Source of the DNA: Selenomonadales bacterium 4137-cl
GTDB lineage: Bacteria > Bacillota > Negativicutes > Sporomusales > UBA7701
Assembly: GCA_032334055.1 (NCBI GenBank)
Contig: JAUOZS010000001.1
Coordinates: forward strand, 842,501-906,500
DNA length: 64,000 nt
Reading direction: 5' to 3'
Made by a program: the position numbers and the translations under genes. The notes beneath the pieces are model-generated. The model made no database searches. It was not told the DNA's origin and worked only from the letters and a program-made list of their open reading frames with translations. Below, one piece after another: positions 51,368 to 61,700 of this stretch; positions within the stretch are counted from its first letter, which is position 1, and the number at the start of each line of letters is the position of its first letter.

Positions 51368-52393
51368 ATGGCGATAAAAAAAGTACGGGTTGAAGAAGCG
51401 GTCGGAATGGTCTTGGGCCATGACATCACCAAAATCGTGCCTGGCGAATACAAAGGCCCGGCCTTCAAGAAAGGCCACATCATCCGGGACGAGGACATTC
51501 CCCATCTGAAAAATATCGGCAAAGAGCATATCTACTTAATTGAACTTACCGCCGGGCAGGTGCACGAAAACGAGGCCGTCACCCGCATCGCCCGGGCGGT
51601 GGCTGGCCCCGGGATTACCCTTGCCGAGCCGTCCGAAGGCAAGGTCAACCTCAAAGCGGCCGCTGATGGGCTCCTGAAGGTCGACCGCGAGTTGGTGACA
51701 GCCATAAACGGCGTAGAACACGCCGTGCTTTCCACCCTCCAGGGCAACCTCCCCGTGAAAGCCGGCGCCCTGCTGGCCTCGGTCAAGGTCGTGCCGCTGG
51801 TAGTGGAGATGGCCACCGTGGAGGCGGTGGAGAAACTTGCCGTGTCGAAAAGCGTAATCTCCGTGATGCCGATGCGCAACCTAAAGGTAGCGGCCGTCAT
51901 CACCGGCAACGAGGTCTTCCACGGCCGCATCGAAGACCGTTTCGGCCCGGTTTTCGCAGCCAAGGCGGCTCAGTACGGCGCCACCCTGATCGGTACCACC
52001 TTCCGGCCGGATGACCCTGAACTCATCAAAGAAGCGATCCTTGCCTATAAAGACCAGGGGGCTGACGTAATCGTCGCTTCCGGCGGCATGTCGGTCGATC
52101 CCGACGACGTAACCCCTGACGCCATCCGCGCCACCGGGGCCGAAGTGGTCAGCTACGGCAGCCCGGTCCTCCCCGGCGCGATGTTTATGCTCGCCTACCT
52201 GGGCGATGTCGCCGTAATGGGTATGCCGGCCTGCGGCATGTACTCCAAAACCACCGCGTTTGACATGATATTACCGCGCGTGCTGGCTGGCGAGCGGCTG
52301 CGGAAAGGCGACATCGCCGCCCTCGGGTACGGCGGCTTATGCCTGTCTTGCCCTCAGTGCACCTATCCCCACTGCCACTTCGGCAAAGCATGA
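51368..52393 (+). CDS. MoeA-like molybdopterin-binding protein
   Basis: A 341-residue protein. The C-terminal half is a MoCF-type molybdopterin-binding domain: VITGNEVFHGRIEDRFGP near residue 178, VIVASGGMSVDPDDVTPDAI near 235 and MGMPACGMYSKTTAFD near 285. The N-terminal half lacks the standard MoeA domains I and II, and the C-terminus ends in a Cys/His cluster (CLSCPQCTYPHCHF). Such short MoeA-like proteins are found next to xanthine dehydrogenase-type genes. The ATG at 51368 is 8 bp after GGGAG. It overlaps mocA by 4 bp. Confidence 0.85.
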   Translation: MAIKKVRVEEAVGMVLGHDITKIVPGEYKGPAFKKGHIIRDEDIPHLKNIGKEHIYLIELTAGQVHENEAVTRIARAVAGPGITLAEPSEGKVNLKAAADGLLKVDRELVTAINGVEHAVLSTLQGNLPVKAGALLASVKVVPLVVEMATVEAVEKLAVSKSVISVMPMRNLKVAAVITGNEVFHGRIEDRFGPVFAAKAAQYGATLIGTTFRPDDPELIKEAILAYKDQGADVIVASGGMSVDPDDVTPDAIRATGAEVVSYGSPVLPGAMFMLAYLGDVAVMGMPACGMYSKTTAFDMILPRVLAGERLRKGDIAALGYGGLCLSCPQCTYPHCHFGKA

Positions 52394-53001
52394 TTGCCGC
52401 GGTAGTCCTTGCCGCCGGCGGTTCCCGGCGGATGGGCCGCCCCAAGCAACTTCTGCCGCTCGCCGGCCGGCCGTTGGTTTGGCATGTCGCCGCTGCCGCC
52501 TGCCGGTCGGTCGCCGGCGAAGTGCTCGTTGTCACCGGAGCGGAGCAGACCGCCGTTAAGGCCGCCGTCGCCTGTCTGCCTGCCAAAGTGATTCCCAACC
52601 AATCCTGGCGCGAAGGTCAGGCGAGTTCGCTTAAGGCAGGACTGAACGCCGTGAGCCCAAGTGCGCGGGCGGTTATCTTCCTGCTCGCCGACCAGCCGCT
52701 CGTCACCCCGGAATTGATCGATTCGCTGGCGGCGGCCTGGCGTGCCGGCGGCGGATCCATCGTCGCTCCGGTCGCCGGCGGTAGACGCGGCAACCCGGTG
52801 CTATTCGACCTGGGCCGCTGGCTGCAGCCGTTAACGGCCCTTGCTGGCGACGCTGGCGCCAGGACGGTCATCGCCGCCAACCCGGATCAGCTAACCGCCG
52901 TGCCGGTCGTCGATGAGGCGATGTTCTTCGATGTCGACACCCCCGACCAGTACGAAGAAATAAAACGCCTTTATAAAGCAATACACCCTGGAGGCCACTG
53001 A
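52390..53001 (+). CDS. MocA-like molybdenum cofactor nucleotidyltransferase
   Basis: A 203-residue NTP transferase. The N-terminal LAAGGSRRMGRPKQLLPL (residues 7-24) is the nucleotide-binding signature of the MobA/MocA group, followed by LLADQPLVTPELID near residue 100 and AMFFDVDTPDQYEEI. MocA attaches CMP to molybdopterin to make the dinucleotide cofactor used by xanthine dehydrogenase-family enzymes; YgfJ-like relatives serve selenium-dependent hydroxylases. Translational coupling to the MoeA-like gene supports a role in maturing the hydroxylase. Confidence 0.88.
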   Translation: MIAAVVLAAGGSRRMGRPKQLLPLAGRPLVWHVAAAACRSVAGEVLVVTGAEQTAVKAAVACLPAKVIPNQSWREGQASSLKAGLNAVSPSARAVIFLLADQPLVTPELIDSLAAAWRAGGGSIVAPVAGGRRGNPVLFDLGRWLQPLTALAGDAGARTVIAANPDQLTAVPVVDEAMFFDVDTPDQYEEIKRLYKAIHPGGH

Positions 53002-53003
53002 AC

Positions 53004-53636
53004 TTGCGCATCAATAAAGCGACCCGCGATAACATCCTCGCCGCCCTCGCGGCAACATACGGCGGCGCCACAACCGCCCTCGAATACGGCTCGCCCTTCG
53101 AACTGCTCGTCGCCGTCGTCCTCTCCGCCCAATGCACCGACACGCGGGTCAACATCATCACCAGCCGCCTGTTCCCGGCCTACGACACACCGGCAAAAAT
53201 GCTTGGCCTCGGTGAGGAAGGCCTGGCGGAGCTCATCCGCGACTGCGGCCTCTACCGCGCCAAGGCCCGCAACCTGATCGCCGCCTGCGCCATGCTGCTC
53301 GAAGACTACGGGGGCGAAGTGCCGGGAAACTTCGATGATCTGACGCGACTTCCCGGGGTGGGACGCAAGACCGCCAACGTCCTCCTCAGCCAACTGTTCG
53401 CCGTGCCCGCCATCGCCGTCGATACCCACGTCTTCCGGGTCGCAAGGCGGCTCGGCCTGGCAACAGGCAAGACGCCCGAGCAGGTCGAAGAGGGGCTGAT
53501 GAAAGTTGTGCCGCGCCACGACTGGAGCGACGCCCATCACTGGCTCATCTGGCACGGGCGCAAAATCTGCAAGGCCCGGCGTCCCGATTGTGAGGGATGC
53601 CCGCTGAAAGAGCTTTGTCCCAGTGCCTTCAAATAA
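53004..53636 (+). CDS. nth: Endonuclease III
   Basis: A 210-residue base-excision DNA glycosylase and AP lyase for oxidised pyrimidines. The helix-hairpin-helix LPGVGRKTANV carries catalytic K122; D140 lies in VDTHVFRV; a [4Fe-4S] cluster is bound by C189, C196, C199 and C205 (C-x6-C-x2-C-x5-C). The TTG start is 9 bp after GGAGG and 2 bp after the mocA stop, so it is cotranscribed with molybdenum genes although its function is unrelated. A strong terminator ends the long plus-strand run. Confidence 0.95.
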   Translation: MRINKATRDNILAALAATYGGATTALEYGSPFELLVAVVLSAQCTDTRVNIITSRLFPAYDTPAKMLGLGEEGLAELIRDCGLYRAKARNLIAACAMLLEDYGGEVPGNFDDLTRLPGVGRKTANVLLSQLFAVPAIAVDTHVFRVARRLGLATGKTPEQVEEGLMKVVPRHDWSDAHHWLIWHGRKICKARRPDCEGCPLKELCPSAFK

Positions 53637-53643
53637 GACGGCA

Positions 53644-53675
53644 ACAAGCCACCGCCTGGTTGGCGGTGGCTTGCG
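53644..53675. terminator. Terminator after nth
   Basis: CAAGCCACCGCC-TGGTT-GGCGGTGGCTTG, a perfect 12-bp stem between convergent genes. It ends the plus-strand cluster and may also serve the chemoreceptor-like gene on the minus strand. Confidence 0.85.
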
Positions 53676-53687
53676 TATTCCCGGACA

Positions 53688-54872
53688 TTAGCTTTCCGTC
53701 AGCTTCAGTACCGTTGACTGCAGTTTATCGCTGATCTCGCGGATGCCCGACAGCGCCTGTACAATGTCGGCGACCGACCGGCTTTCCGTGGCGGCGGCTT
53801 CGGCGATCTTGGCTATCTGCCGCTGATTGGCGCTCATCTCCGAGGACAGTGAGCCAAGTGCGGGCGTAATTTGGCCGACCATCGTCTGCACCTCGTTTAC
53901 CGACTTGCGGATGGTGTCCGTCGAGCCGCGTGTTTCCTCGGCCAGCTTGCGCACCTCCTGGGCGACGACCGCGAAGCCGCGGCCGTGCTCGCCGACCCTC
54001 GCCGCCTCGATAGCGGCGTTGAGCGCCAGCAGGTTGGTCTGGTCGGCGACATTCTTGATTGTCTCCGCGATCCCGCCGATATTGCGGGTGGCTGTCACCA
54101 GCGTCTCTGACTGGCGGCTAGTCTCGTCGACTTTGGCCAGTTCAAGGTTCATTCGCGCGTCCACATCGTTGATCGTGGCCGAATTAGCGGTAATCGAGCG
54201 CGACACCTCGGTCGAAGCGGCTGCGAGTTCCTGCAGTTTGCCGTTGAGATGGCCGGTCAGGGAGGCGACCTCGTTCGCCACGCGTTTGTGATTGAAAAGG
54301 GTTATCCAGCGCATCAGCGTGCAAACTGAATCGGTAGTGGCGATGCGGGTGGCGCCGATCACGATCGCGTCGGGCCTTAGATAAGCGCCGTATTTCGTCG
54401 GCAGAACGCCGCCGGCGCCGACGATACGCTCCGCGCCGATGATATAACGCGCCGTTCCCAGTTTGGCACAGATCTCCTCATGGGAAAGCTCGCTGTATTG
54501 GATGTAATAGTACTCGACATGAGTAATGCCGTGCTCCTGGCAATACCTGGCGATCATCTCGGCCTGGGCAGTGTTGTTGTTGAAGACGGCAACCCGGCTT
54601 CCGGGGGGCAGCATCGCCACCTTGACATAAAAAAAAGCATTGGGGATAAGCTCAAGGGCAACCAGCTTGTCGCGGGGGATTTTTTTGGCCGCTTCCTCCA
54701 CCCGGGTGGGCAGGCAGATAAAAAGGTCAGCGACAGAGTGGTCGCCAACGTCACCGATTGCGTAGGATCGGCCGCCGACCTCTTTCCCAAGCAGGTGGCG
54801 GGCGGCGTCGAGCAGTTCATCGGCGACAACCTGCGAGCTACCAACAGTAGCCAGGCGAATTTGCGCATCCAA
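53688..54872 (-). CDS. Soluble methyl-accepting chemotaxis-type protein
   Basis: A 394-residue protein with a C-terminal signalling domain of chemoreceptors: the hairpin tip region has [20 protein letters not shown] and [18 protein letters not shown] (about residues 280-315). The N-terminal 200 residues have no membrane helix and look like an alpha/beta sensor domain with [19 protein letters not shown], then [19 protein letters not shown]; it slightly recalls PrpR_N-type ligand domains, a weak resemblance. It would be a cytoplasmic sensor. The TTG at 54872 follows AGAAGGTGTCG; the frame extends upstream over a promoter region and is not used there. Confidence 0.85.
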   Translation of the reverse strand: MDAQIRLATVGSSQVVADELLDAARHLLGKEVGGRSYAIGDVGDHSVADLFICLPTRVEEAAKKIPRDKLVALELIPNAFFYVKVAMLPPGSRVAVFNNNTAQAEMIARYCQEHGITHVEYYYIQYSELSHEEICAKLGTARYIIGAERIVGAGGVLPTKYGAYLRPDAIVIGATRIATTDSVCTLMRWITLFNHKRVANEVASLTGHLNGKLQELAAASTEVSRSITANSATINDVDARMNLELAKVDETSRQSETLVTATRNIGGIAETIKNVADQTNLLALNAAIEAARVGEHGRGFAVVAQEVRKLAEETRGSTDTIRKSVNEVQTMVGQITPALGSLSSEMSANQRQIAKIAEAAATESRSVADIVQALSGIREISDKLQSTVLKLTES

Positions 54873-55020
54873 AAAACGACACCTTCTTTCAAAATGACAT
54901 AATATTAAAACACTTTGTCTAAATTGTAACATAATACCGGTACGCAGAATATTAAATTCCGCACCATGGCCCACAAGAATAAATTATAACGCCATAATCT
55001 ATATTTATAACAAAAAAGTG

Positions 55021-55049
55021 TTGAATATTTATAAGTAAATTGGTATGAT
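55021..55049 (+). promoter_or_regulatory. Promoter of acetyltransferase gene
   Basis: TTGAAT (55021-55026) and TATGAT (55044-55049), spaced by 17 bp, in an AT-rich gap between divergent genes. The predicted start near 55056 helps decide the translation start of the next gene. Confidence 0.7.
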
Positions 55050-55078
55050 TATACGAAAGAGAGGGGATGTTCACAAAG

Positions 55079-55531
55079 ATGCTTTATCGTAAGCCAACCT
55101 TTAAAGATGTCGAGGCTATACATAAACTGGTCAACGATTACGCGGAGAAGGGCCTGATGCTCGCCCGGTCGCGCAACGTGCTCTACGAGACACTGCGGGA
55201 CATGATTGTCGCCGAGGAGGACGGCCGGATTCTCGGCGTCGGCGCGCTCCATCTTGTCTGGGACGAACTCGCCGAAATCAGGGCCCTGGCGGTTGCTCCG
55301 GAAACGGTCCGGAAAGGCGTCGGCCGCGTTCTGGTCGCCAAGCTGACGGAAGAAGCCGTCGAACTGGGCGTCAAAACGCTGTTCGCACTGACTTATCAGC
55401 CGGAATTCTTTGCCAAGCAGGGCTTTAACGAGGCCAACAAGGACAAACTCCCCCACAAAGTATGGAAAGAGTGCATAAACTGCCCCAAATTCCCCAACTG
55501 CGACGAAATCGCCATGATGAAGGAAATCTGA
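55079..55531 (+). CDS. GNAT acetyltransferase, ArgA-like
   Basis: A 150-residue acetyl-CoA-dependent acetyltransferase. FKDVEAIHKLVNDYAEKGLML at the N-terminus, EIRALAVAPETVRKGVGRVLV as the acetyl-CoA-binding motif A near residue 73, and FALTYQPEFFAKQGF near 115 match the short N-acetylglutamate synthase-like group. The tail has a Cys motif (CINCPKFPNC). It may start arginine synthesis, but other acetyl acceptors are possible. ATG 55067 touches the GAGGGG site with no spacing; ATG 55079 has 12 bp and fits the family N-terminus, so I chose it. Confidence 0.82.
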   Translation: MLYRKPTFKDVEAIHKLVNDYAEKGLMLARSRNVLYETLRDMIVAEEDGRILGVGALHLVWDELAEIRALAVAPETVRKGVGRVLVAKLTEEAVELGVKTLFALTYQPEFFAKQGFNEANKDKLPHKVWKECINCPKFPNCDEIAMMKEI

Positions 55532-55545
55532 GGTGGCGACAACAA

Positions 55546-55576
55546 TCCCGCGTCTTCGGGCGCGGGGTTTTCTTTT
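55546..55576 (+). terminator. Terminator of acetyltransferase gene
   Basis: CCCGCG (55547-55552) pairs with CGCGGG (55561-55566) around a UUCG-containing loop, followed by GTTTTCTTTTG, 15 bp after the stop codon. Confidence 0.8.
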
Positions 55577-55634
55577 GCAGGACTATGGCGGCGCCTGCGC
55601 CAATATATATGACAACTACTTCGGGAGGGCCGTC

Positions 55635-58600
55635 ATGCACACACTCTACTGCACCCCGCTGGGCGAAACGATGCGGGACGAGTTCGTCGCCGAACTGGCC
55701 GGGGCCGTTGAACAGGGGCGCGGCCATGAGCATGCTTTTCTCCTGCCCAGCGCTCACCTGCTCGGCGCCGTCCGCCGCGAACTGCGGGTCCGCGGCCCGG
55801 TCAGCTATGAGCAGCCCGGCCTGCTGGCCTTCGACGATCTTGTCGGCGAAATCGCCGCCCTTGCCGGGTACCCTCACCGCCTGATGGACAGGATGACCCA
55901 GGAAATCGTTGTGGCCGATATCCTCGACAGCCTGAACAAAAGGCAGGCGCTGCCCTATTTCAGCGCCATTTCCACCTTCCCCGGCTATATCAGCACGGTC
56001 ACCAGCCTCCTGGCCGAGATCAAGCGCACGGCCGCCCCGCCCGAAGAATTCCCCGTGGGCGCCAGCGGCAGCCAGGCCAAGGACGCCGAGGTCCACGCCA
56101 TCTATGCGGCGTACCAGGGCGTGCTGGCGACGCGTAAACTGGCCGACCTCGAAGAAATGTACTTCCTGGCGATACAGGCCCTGGCAGAAGGGGTGACTCT
56201 ACCGTACCGGAAGGTATTTATAAGCGAATTCTATATCCTAACTCCGCTGCAGCTCGCTCTGGTCAAAGAGCTTAAGCGGGTGGCGGCGGTAGACATCGGC
56301 ATCGTTTACGAGCCTAACCGGCCGGAAGTGTTCGCCGCCGTCGAACAGACCTACACCGACCTCGTCGGGATGGGGTTCGCGCCCGTCCACGTCGCTGCCA
56401 GGCGGCGGACGGCTGTCGAACACGCCCACATCCGCCGCAACCTGTTCGCGGCCAAACCGGCGACAATCGATGCGGCTCCCGGCCTCGCCGTCGTCAGCAG
56501 CCCTACCCGGACGAAGGAGATGGCGGTGACCGCCGCCCGTATCAAAAAACTGCTGCTGTCCGGCGATTGCCGTCCGGCGGAGATCGCCGTCGTCGTCCGC
56601 GACACCTCCGCGTGGGCCGATTTTCAAGACATATGCGGCGATTTCGGCCTGCCGGTCAGCCTGGCCCGCGAGGAACGGTTGGTCGACCAGCCGCCGGCCC
56701 GCCTGCTGGTGAACGCCCTAACCGCCAAAACCGACGGTGGCGCCCGCGCCACCGTCCTCAACCTGATCAAGTCGCCGCTGGTCGCCGACGCTCTCGGCAT
56801 CGACGCCGACGCCGTCGAGCAGGCCGCGCTGAGCAAGGTCATCCGTTCCTGGCGGGACTGGTTCGGCGTCTTCAAAGGCGAAAACTCACCTGAAAACCTA
56901 AATGAATCACGTAAGAGCTTCGACACTCTCGGCCGCCTGGTAACGAGCCTGCCCCGGCAGGGGACGTGCGCGGCGTTCGCGGCCGCGCTGAAAACCGTCC
57001 TCGACACCCTCCGCATCCCGACGACTCTGGGGGAAGCCTACAAGACCGGCCGTCTGCCCCTGCCCGTGCTTCAGGCCGGTCTGCTGGCATGGCAAAAATG
57101 CGGCGAAACCCTTGACGCCGTAACGGAAGGCTTCGCATTCGCCGGACAGGCCGACAAACTGCTTCCGGCCGCCGAATTTCTGCGGTTCTTCCGTCAGGCG
57201 CTCGCGGGACAGTCGATCAGGCTTGAGGGCCACAACGACCAGGCGGTGCAGGTGGTAAGCCCGGCCGGAGTGCGGGGCGTCACTTTCCGGGCCGTATTCA
57301 TCCTCGGCCTGACCGACGGCGAATTCCCCTTGCGGGAACGCGAAAACTGGCTGTACGACGACCGCGAACGGGCCGAAATGGCCGCCCTCGGGCTGACCCT
57401 GACCACCGCGTCGTTCCGGCGGGCGGAGGAGGATTTCTATTTCGCCATCGCCGTCGCTCTCGCCGGTGAAACGCTAACCCTCAGCGGCCGCGAGGACGCC
57501 GAGACGCTGCTCTCCCCTTATGTGGCCGAGGTTGTGCGCCTGTTCGCGCCGGCAACGGTCATCGCCGAAAAGTACAGTGCCGTCGAGTTCTTTCCCGCCG
57601 CTTATGACGGGGTTTTCTCGGCCCGCGAACTGGCCGGCAAGGCCCTCCTCGACACCGGAGACTACGCCGGGCCCGAAGCGTGCGCCGCCGCCGCTTACGT
57701 TCTCGCCACCCTCACCGACGACGACTTCGTCCGGCGGGTGGCGGTCGAGAAGGACCGCGGCCGCGGCTGTGATCCTTACGGCGGCTTTGTCGGCAATGAT
57801 GGCGGGGGACACGGGCCGTCCGTGTTCAGCATCACCGCCCTCGAGGAATACGCCCAGTGCCCGTTCCGCTACTTCGCCACCCGCAGCCTGAAGCTCAGGG
57901 AGTGGGAGGAAAAGGAGGAGGAGGCCGGCTACGACGTTATCGGCAACATCTATCACGAAGTGCTGGCGGCCTTCCTCCGCGCCCATCGCGGCGAAACCCT
58001 CGACGCCGCCAAAAGCGAAGATTACCGCGAAGAACTGGCCGTCGCCCTGGATGACGTCTGCCGCCGTCTCGCGGAGGGCGACAAATCCTTTAACACCAAG
58101 GCCTGGGATTACCGGCGACGCCGTCTCGAAGCGACGCTCCGCCGCTGGCTGGACTTTGAAATCGCCGAGCAGAACGGCGACGGCCTCGCTTTTACCCCCG
58201 CCTTCCTCGAATGGGGTTTTGGCCTGCCGTTGGCGGAAGGGATGGACGCTGCCTCGGTGTCCGAGCCGCTGGAGATTGTCGTCGGCGACCGGCAATTGAG
58301 GATCGTCGGCAAAATCGACCGTATCGACGCGGCTGGCGACAAACTGGCGGTCACGGACTATAAACGCAAATCCACACCCCGCTTCCGCGACCTGGCGGCC
58401 GGCACCGACCTGCAGGCCGCCCTCTACATCATGGCGGCCGAGCGGTTCCTGTGCCCGGCCGGCGGCGAAGTGGCCGGCGGGGGTTACTACTCGGTGGAGA
58501 ATGCCAGGAAGGAAGGCGGCATGTGGCGGGCCGAACTCGCGGGCGATATCGGTCACCGCGCCGCCAAAGACGCCGGCAACCTCGCTGCCGCCGACTGGGA

Positions 58601-58772
58601 TGCCCTGCAGGCGGAATTGCGGCGTCTGGCCGGGGAATACTGCGCCGGCATCCGCAGAGGGGAATTCCCGGTGCGGCCGGCGTTGGATTGCCCGCCCTAT
58701 TGCGTCGCCCGCTCCATGTGCCGTTACCGGCCTGAAGACGGACGTCCGGCGGGAGGTGAGACCAATGGCTGA
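55635..58772 (+). CDS. addB: Recombination nuclease subunit AddB-like
   Basis: A 1045-residue subunit of the AddAB helicase-nuclease that resects double-strand breaks. The C-terminal PD-(D/E)XK nuclease shows GKIDRIDAAGDKLAVTDYKR near residue 891. Four cysteines for an [4Fe-4S] cluster are placed as in AddB: one in YAQCPFRYF near 740 and three in CPPYCVARSMC near 1020. RGVTFRAVFILGLTDGEFPL resembles a helicase motif. The N-terminus has no GxxGxGKT Walker A where many AddB proteins keep one. The ATG at 55635 follows GGGAGGGCCGTC. It overlaps addA by 8 bp. Confidence 0.9.
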   Translation: MHTLYCTPLGETMRDEFVAELAGAVEQGRGHEHAFLLPSAHLLGAVRRELRVRGPVSYEQPGLLAFDDLVGEIAALAGYPHRLMDRMTQEIVVADILDSLNKRQALPYFSAISTFPGYISTVTSLLAEIKRTAAPPEEFPVGASGSQAKDAEVHAIYAAYQGVLATRKLADLEEMYFLAIQALAEGVTLPYRKVFISEFYILTPLQLALVKELKRVAAVDIGIVYEPNRPEVFAAVEQTYTDLVGMGFAPVHVAARRRTAVEHAHIRRNLFAAKPATIDAAPGLAVVSSPTRTKEMAVTAARIKKLLLSGDCRPAEIAVVVRDTSAWADFQDICGDFGLPVSLAREERLVDQPPARLLVNALTAKTDGGARATVLNLIKSPLVADALGIDADAVEQAALSKVIRSWRDWFGVFKGENSPENLNESRKSFDTLGRLVTSLPRQGTCAAFAAALKTVLDTLRIPTTLGEAYKTGRLPLPVLQAGLLAWQKCGETLDAVTEGFAFAGQADKLLPAAEFLRFFRQALAGQSIRLEGHNDQAVQVVSPAGVRGVTFRAVFILGLTDGEFPLRERENWLYDDRERAEMAALGLTLTTASFRRAEEDFYFAIAVALAGETLTLSGREDAETLLSPYVAEVVRLFAPATVIAEKYSAVEFFPAAYDGVFSARELAGKALLDTGDYAGPEACAAAAYVLATLTDDDFVRRVAVEKDRGRGCDPYGGFVGNDGGGHGPSVFSITALEEYAQCPFRYFATRSLKLREWEEKEEEAGYDVIGNIYHEVLAAFLRAHRGETLDAAKSEDYREELAVALDDVCRRLAEGDKSFNTKAWDYRRRRLEATLRRWLDFEIAEQNGDGLAFTPAFLEWGFGLPLAEGMDAASVSEPLEIVVGDRQLRIVGKIDRIDAAGDKLAVTDYKRKSTPRFRDLAAGTDLQAALYIMAAERFLCPAGGEVAGGGYYSVENARKEGGMWRAELAGDIGHRAAKDAGNLAAADWDALQAELRRLAGEYCAGIRRGEFPVRPALDCPPYCVARSMCRYRPEDGRPAGGETNG

Positions 58773-61700
58773 ATTCACCTCCGCCCAGCAAGCCGCCATC
58801 CAGGCCTTGGATGCCAACGTAGCCGTTTCGGCGGGCGCCGGGGCCGGCAAGACCCGCGTTCTTGTCGAACGCTACCTCAACATCCTCGCCCGCGACCAGG
58901 CCGCATGCGACGGAATCCTGGCCATCACCTTTACCAACAAGGCGGCCAAGGAAATGAAGGAACGGATTCGCAAACGGGCGTCGGAGCTGGCTGCGGCCGC
59001 CGACGGCGAGGAAGGCCGCCGGTGGCGCGCGGTGCTCGGCGAACTGGAGTATGCCCCCATCGGTACCTTTCACAGCTTCTGCGCCCGCGTGCTGCGCGAA
59101 AACCCCGTCGAAGCGGCGCTCGACCCCAACTTTGCAGTGCTTGACGAAGCGGAAACAGCCCTCCTGACCGAAAAGGCGCTGGCCGAAGTATTCACCGCCG
59201 CGCTGGCCGAGGGCGCTCCCTGGCTCGACAACCTCCTCCTCACCTACGACAAGGCGCTCCTGACCGCCGTCGTGCCCGACCTCTATGATAAAATTGCCGC
59301 CGCCGGCCTGCTCGGCGACGAACTATCCGAACGGCTGGCCGCTCCCTATCGACAGGCGGTCGACGCCGCCGCCGCTCTCAAAGAAGACCTTGCGGGGCTG
59401 TGCGGCGAGCTCATCGCCTATAAAGACAACCTCAAGAAGACAGGCGCCCAATTCGCCCGCGTCGACAGGCTCGCCCGCGACTGGCAAAAGGTTGCGGCCG
59501 CCATCGCCGCCGCCGACGGGAGCGCCGACGCCGCTACCGTGCTGCGCGATTACCTCGATTGTCTCGACCGCCGCTCCGGCGACCGGGACATCGTCGCCGC
59601 CATCAGGGAGACGCTCGGGCGTCTCCGTCAGGTCCCCTGCGACCGGGCCGCCCTCAGCCTCATCCCCGATCTCTGCCGCCTGCTCACCGAGCTTGACGCA
59701 GTCCTGGCCGCGCACAAGCGAGAGCAGCGGGTACTCACCTTCACCGACCTGGAAACCCGCACCGCCGACCTCCTTAAGGGATGTCCCGGAGTCAGACAGA
59801 GGTACCTAAGCCGCATCCGCTACATCATGGTGGACGAATTCCAGGACACCAACGACCTGCAGCGCCAGATCGTCTACCTCGTGGCCGGCGGCGATGCCGA
59901 AAAACTGCAGGGCCGCAAACTGTTCGTCGTCGGCGACCCCAAGCAGTCCATTTACCGTTTCCGCGGCGCCGACGTGGCCGTCTTCGCCCGTGTTCGCGAC
60001 GACATTGCGGCCCGCGGCGGCGAAATCCTCGACCTCGACGTCAACTTCCGCTCCATGGACAGCCTGCTGACCCTCTTCAACGAGTGCTTTGCCGCCGTCA
60101 TGGGTACGGCCGAGGATGCCGTCCCCTTCCAGCCGCTGGGGGCGTTTCGCAGCGAATGCCGGTCGGTGGGAGGCGCGGCCGAGTTTATTGTCGTCGCCGC
60201 TGACGGCGAAACCGGGGACCCGCGGAAAGAAGAGGCTGCAGCCGTGGCGCGGCGGATCGGCGCGATGGTGGCCGGCTGCGAGCCGCTCGTCGACAGGGAC
60301 GCCGTACCGCGGCCGGTGAGCTACGGCGATATTGCCGTCCTCTTCCGCACCGTCACCGATCTTGACACCTACGCCGCCGCGCTGCAGACCGCCGGCATCC
60401 CGTATTACGTCGTCGGCGGCCGGGGCTTCTATCACCGTCAGGAAATCATCGACATCCTCAACCTCCTGCAGGTGATCGACAACCGCGGCAACGAAACGGC
60501 GCTCGCCGGGGTGCTGAGATCACCCCTCTTCCTGCTCTCAGACGACGCCCTGCTGGCGCTGAAGAAGGGTGGCGGGAGCTTATGGCAGGGGCTTGAGCGC
60601 CACGCCGACATTGCCGGGTTGCCGGAAGAGCAGCGCCAGGCCGCCGCGCGCGCCTGGCGGGTTATCGCCGGTCTCCGCGACCTGCGAGGGGCGGTGGGGG
60701 TTTCCCGGCTCATCCGCCTCGCGTTGGATCAGACCGGCTACCTGAATTTCGTGCTAACCCAATTCATGGGCCAGCAGAAATACGCCAACCTTCTCAAGCT
60801 CGCGGCGGTGGCCGACGCCTTCGAGAGCAAAGGGGCCGCCACGCTCGGCGAATTCCTGCGCTACGTCGCCAAGCTGGTCGCCGGCGAGGTCCACGAAAGC
60901 GAAGCCCAGGTCGAGAGCGAAGGCGGCGATACCGTTAAACTGATGACCATTCACAAGGCCAAAGGATTAGAGTACCCCGTCGTCTTCATCCCCGATCTCC
61001 AGCGCCGTTTCCGCGACGAGACCGGCCCCCTCATTTTCAGCGCGGAGAAGGGACTGGGCCTGAAGGTCCCGGGCGACGGCGGCGAACTCGTCGCCGCCTC
61101 CGTTTATGCTGAGGTCGCCTCTTGCGAGAAGAAACTATCCCTGCTTGAGCTCAAACGGGTGCTTTACGTGGCTTTCACCCGCGCCAAGGATTACCTTGTC
61201 CTGTCGGCCGCCGGCGGCAAGGTGACCGTCGGCAAGGACTTCACCGCGCTCGGCACGTGGCTGGGATGGCTCGGCAAGGTCTATAGCTTCGACAATCTGG
61301 CTGCCCTCCCCGGGCGACTGGCGGTCGACAAGGCCCCCATCCTCGTCAGCGTTGGCCAAACGCTGTCGCCGCCGCTCTGCCCCGTCACAGGCGGAGACAC
61401 AGAAGCAAGCGTAGCCGCAGGCTGGATCGAGGAGCTTGCCGGGCGCATCGCCGCCCTGCCGCCCGTCCGTCCCGAACCCGTTTTCACCGTCAGCGCCATC
61501 GGCAAATTCCGGCAATGCCCCCGCTCCTTCTTTTACGGCTTCATCGCCGCCCTGCCGGAACCGGCGGTCGAAGCGCCGTTCAGAGCCGATCCCGCCAGGC
61601 CGCCGGGGCGCATCATCGGCGATGTCCTTCACCGCTCCCTGGAGCTGGCTGATCCGCGCCTGCCGGCCGACGAATGGCTGGCCAGAGCGGCGGCGGAAAA

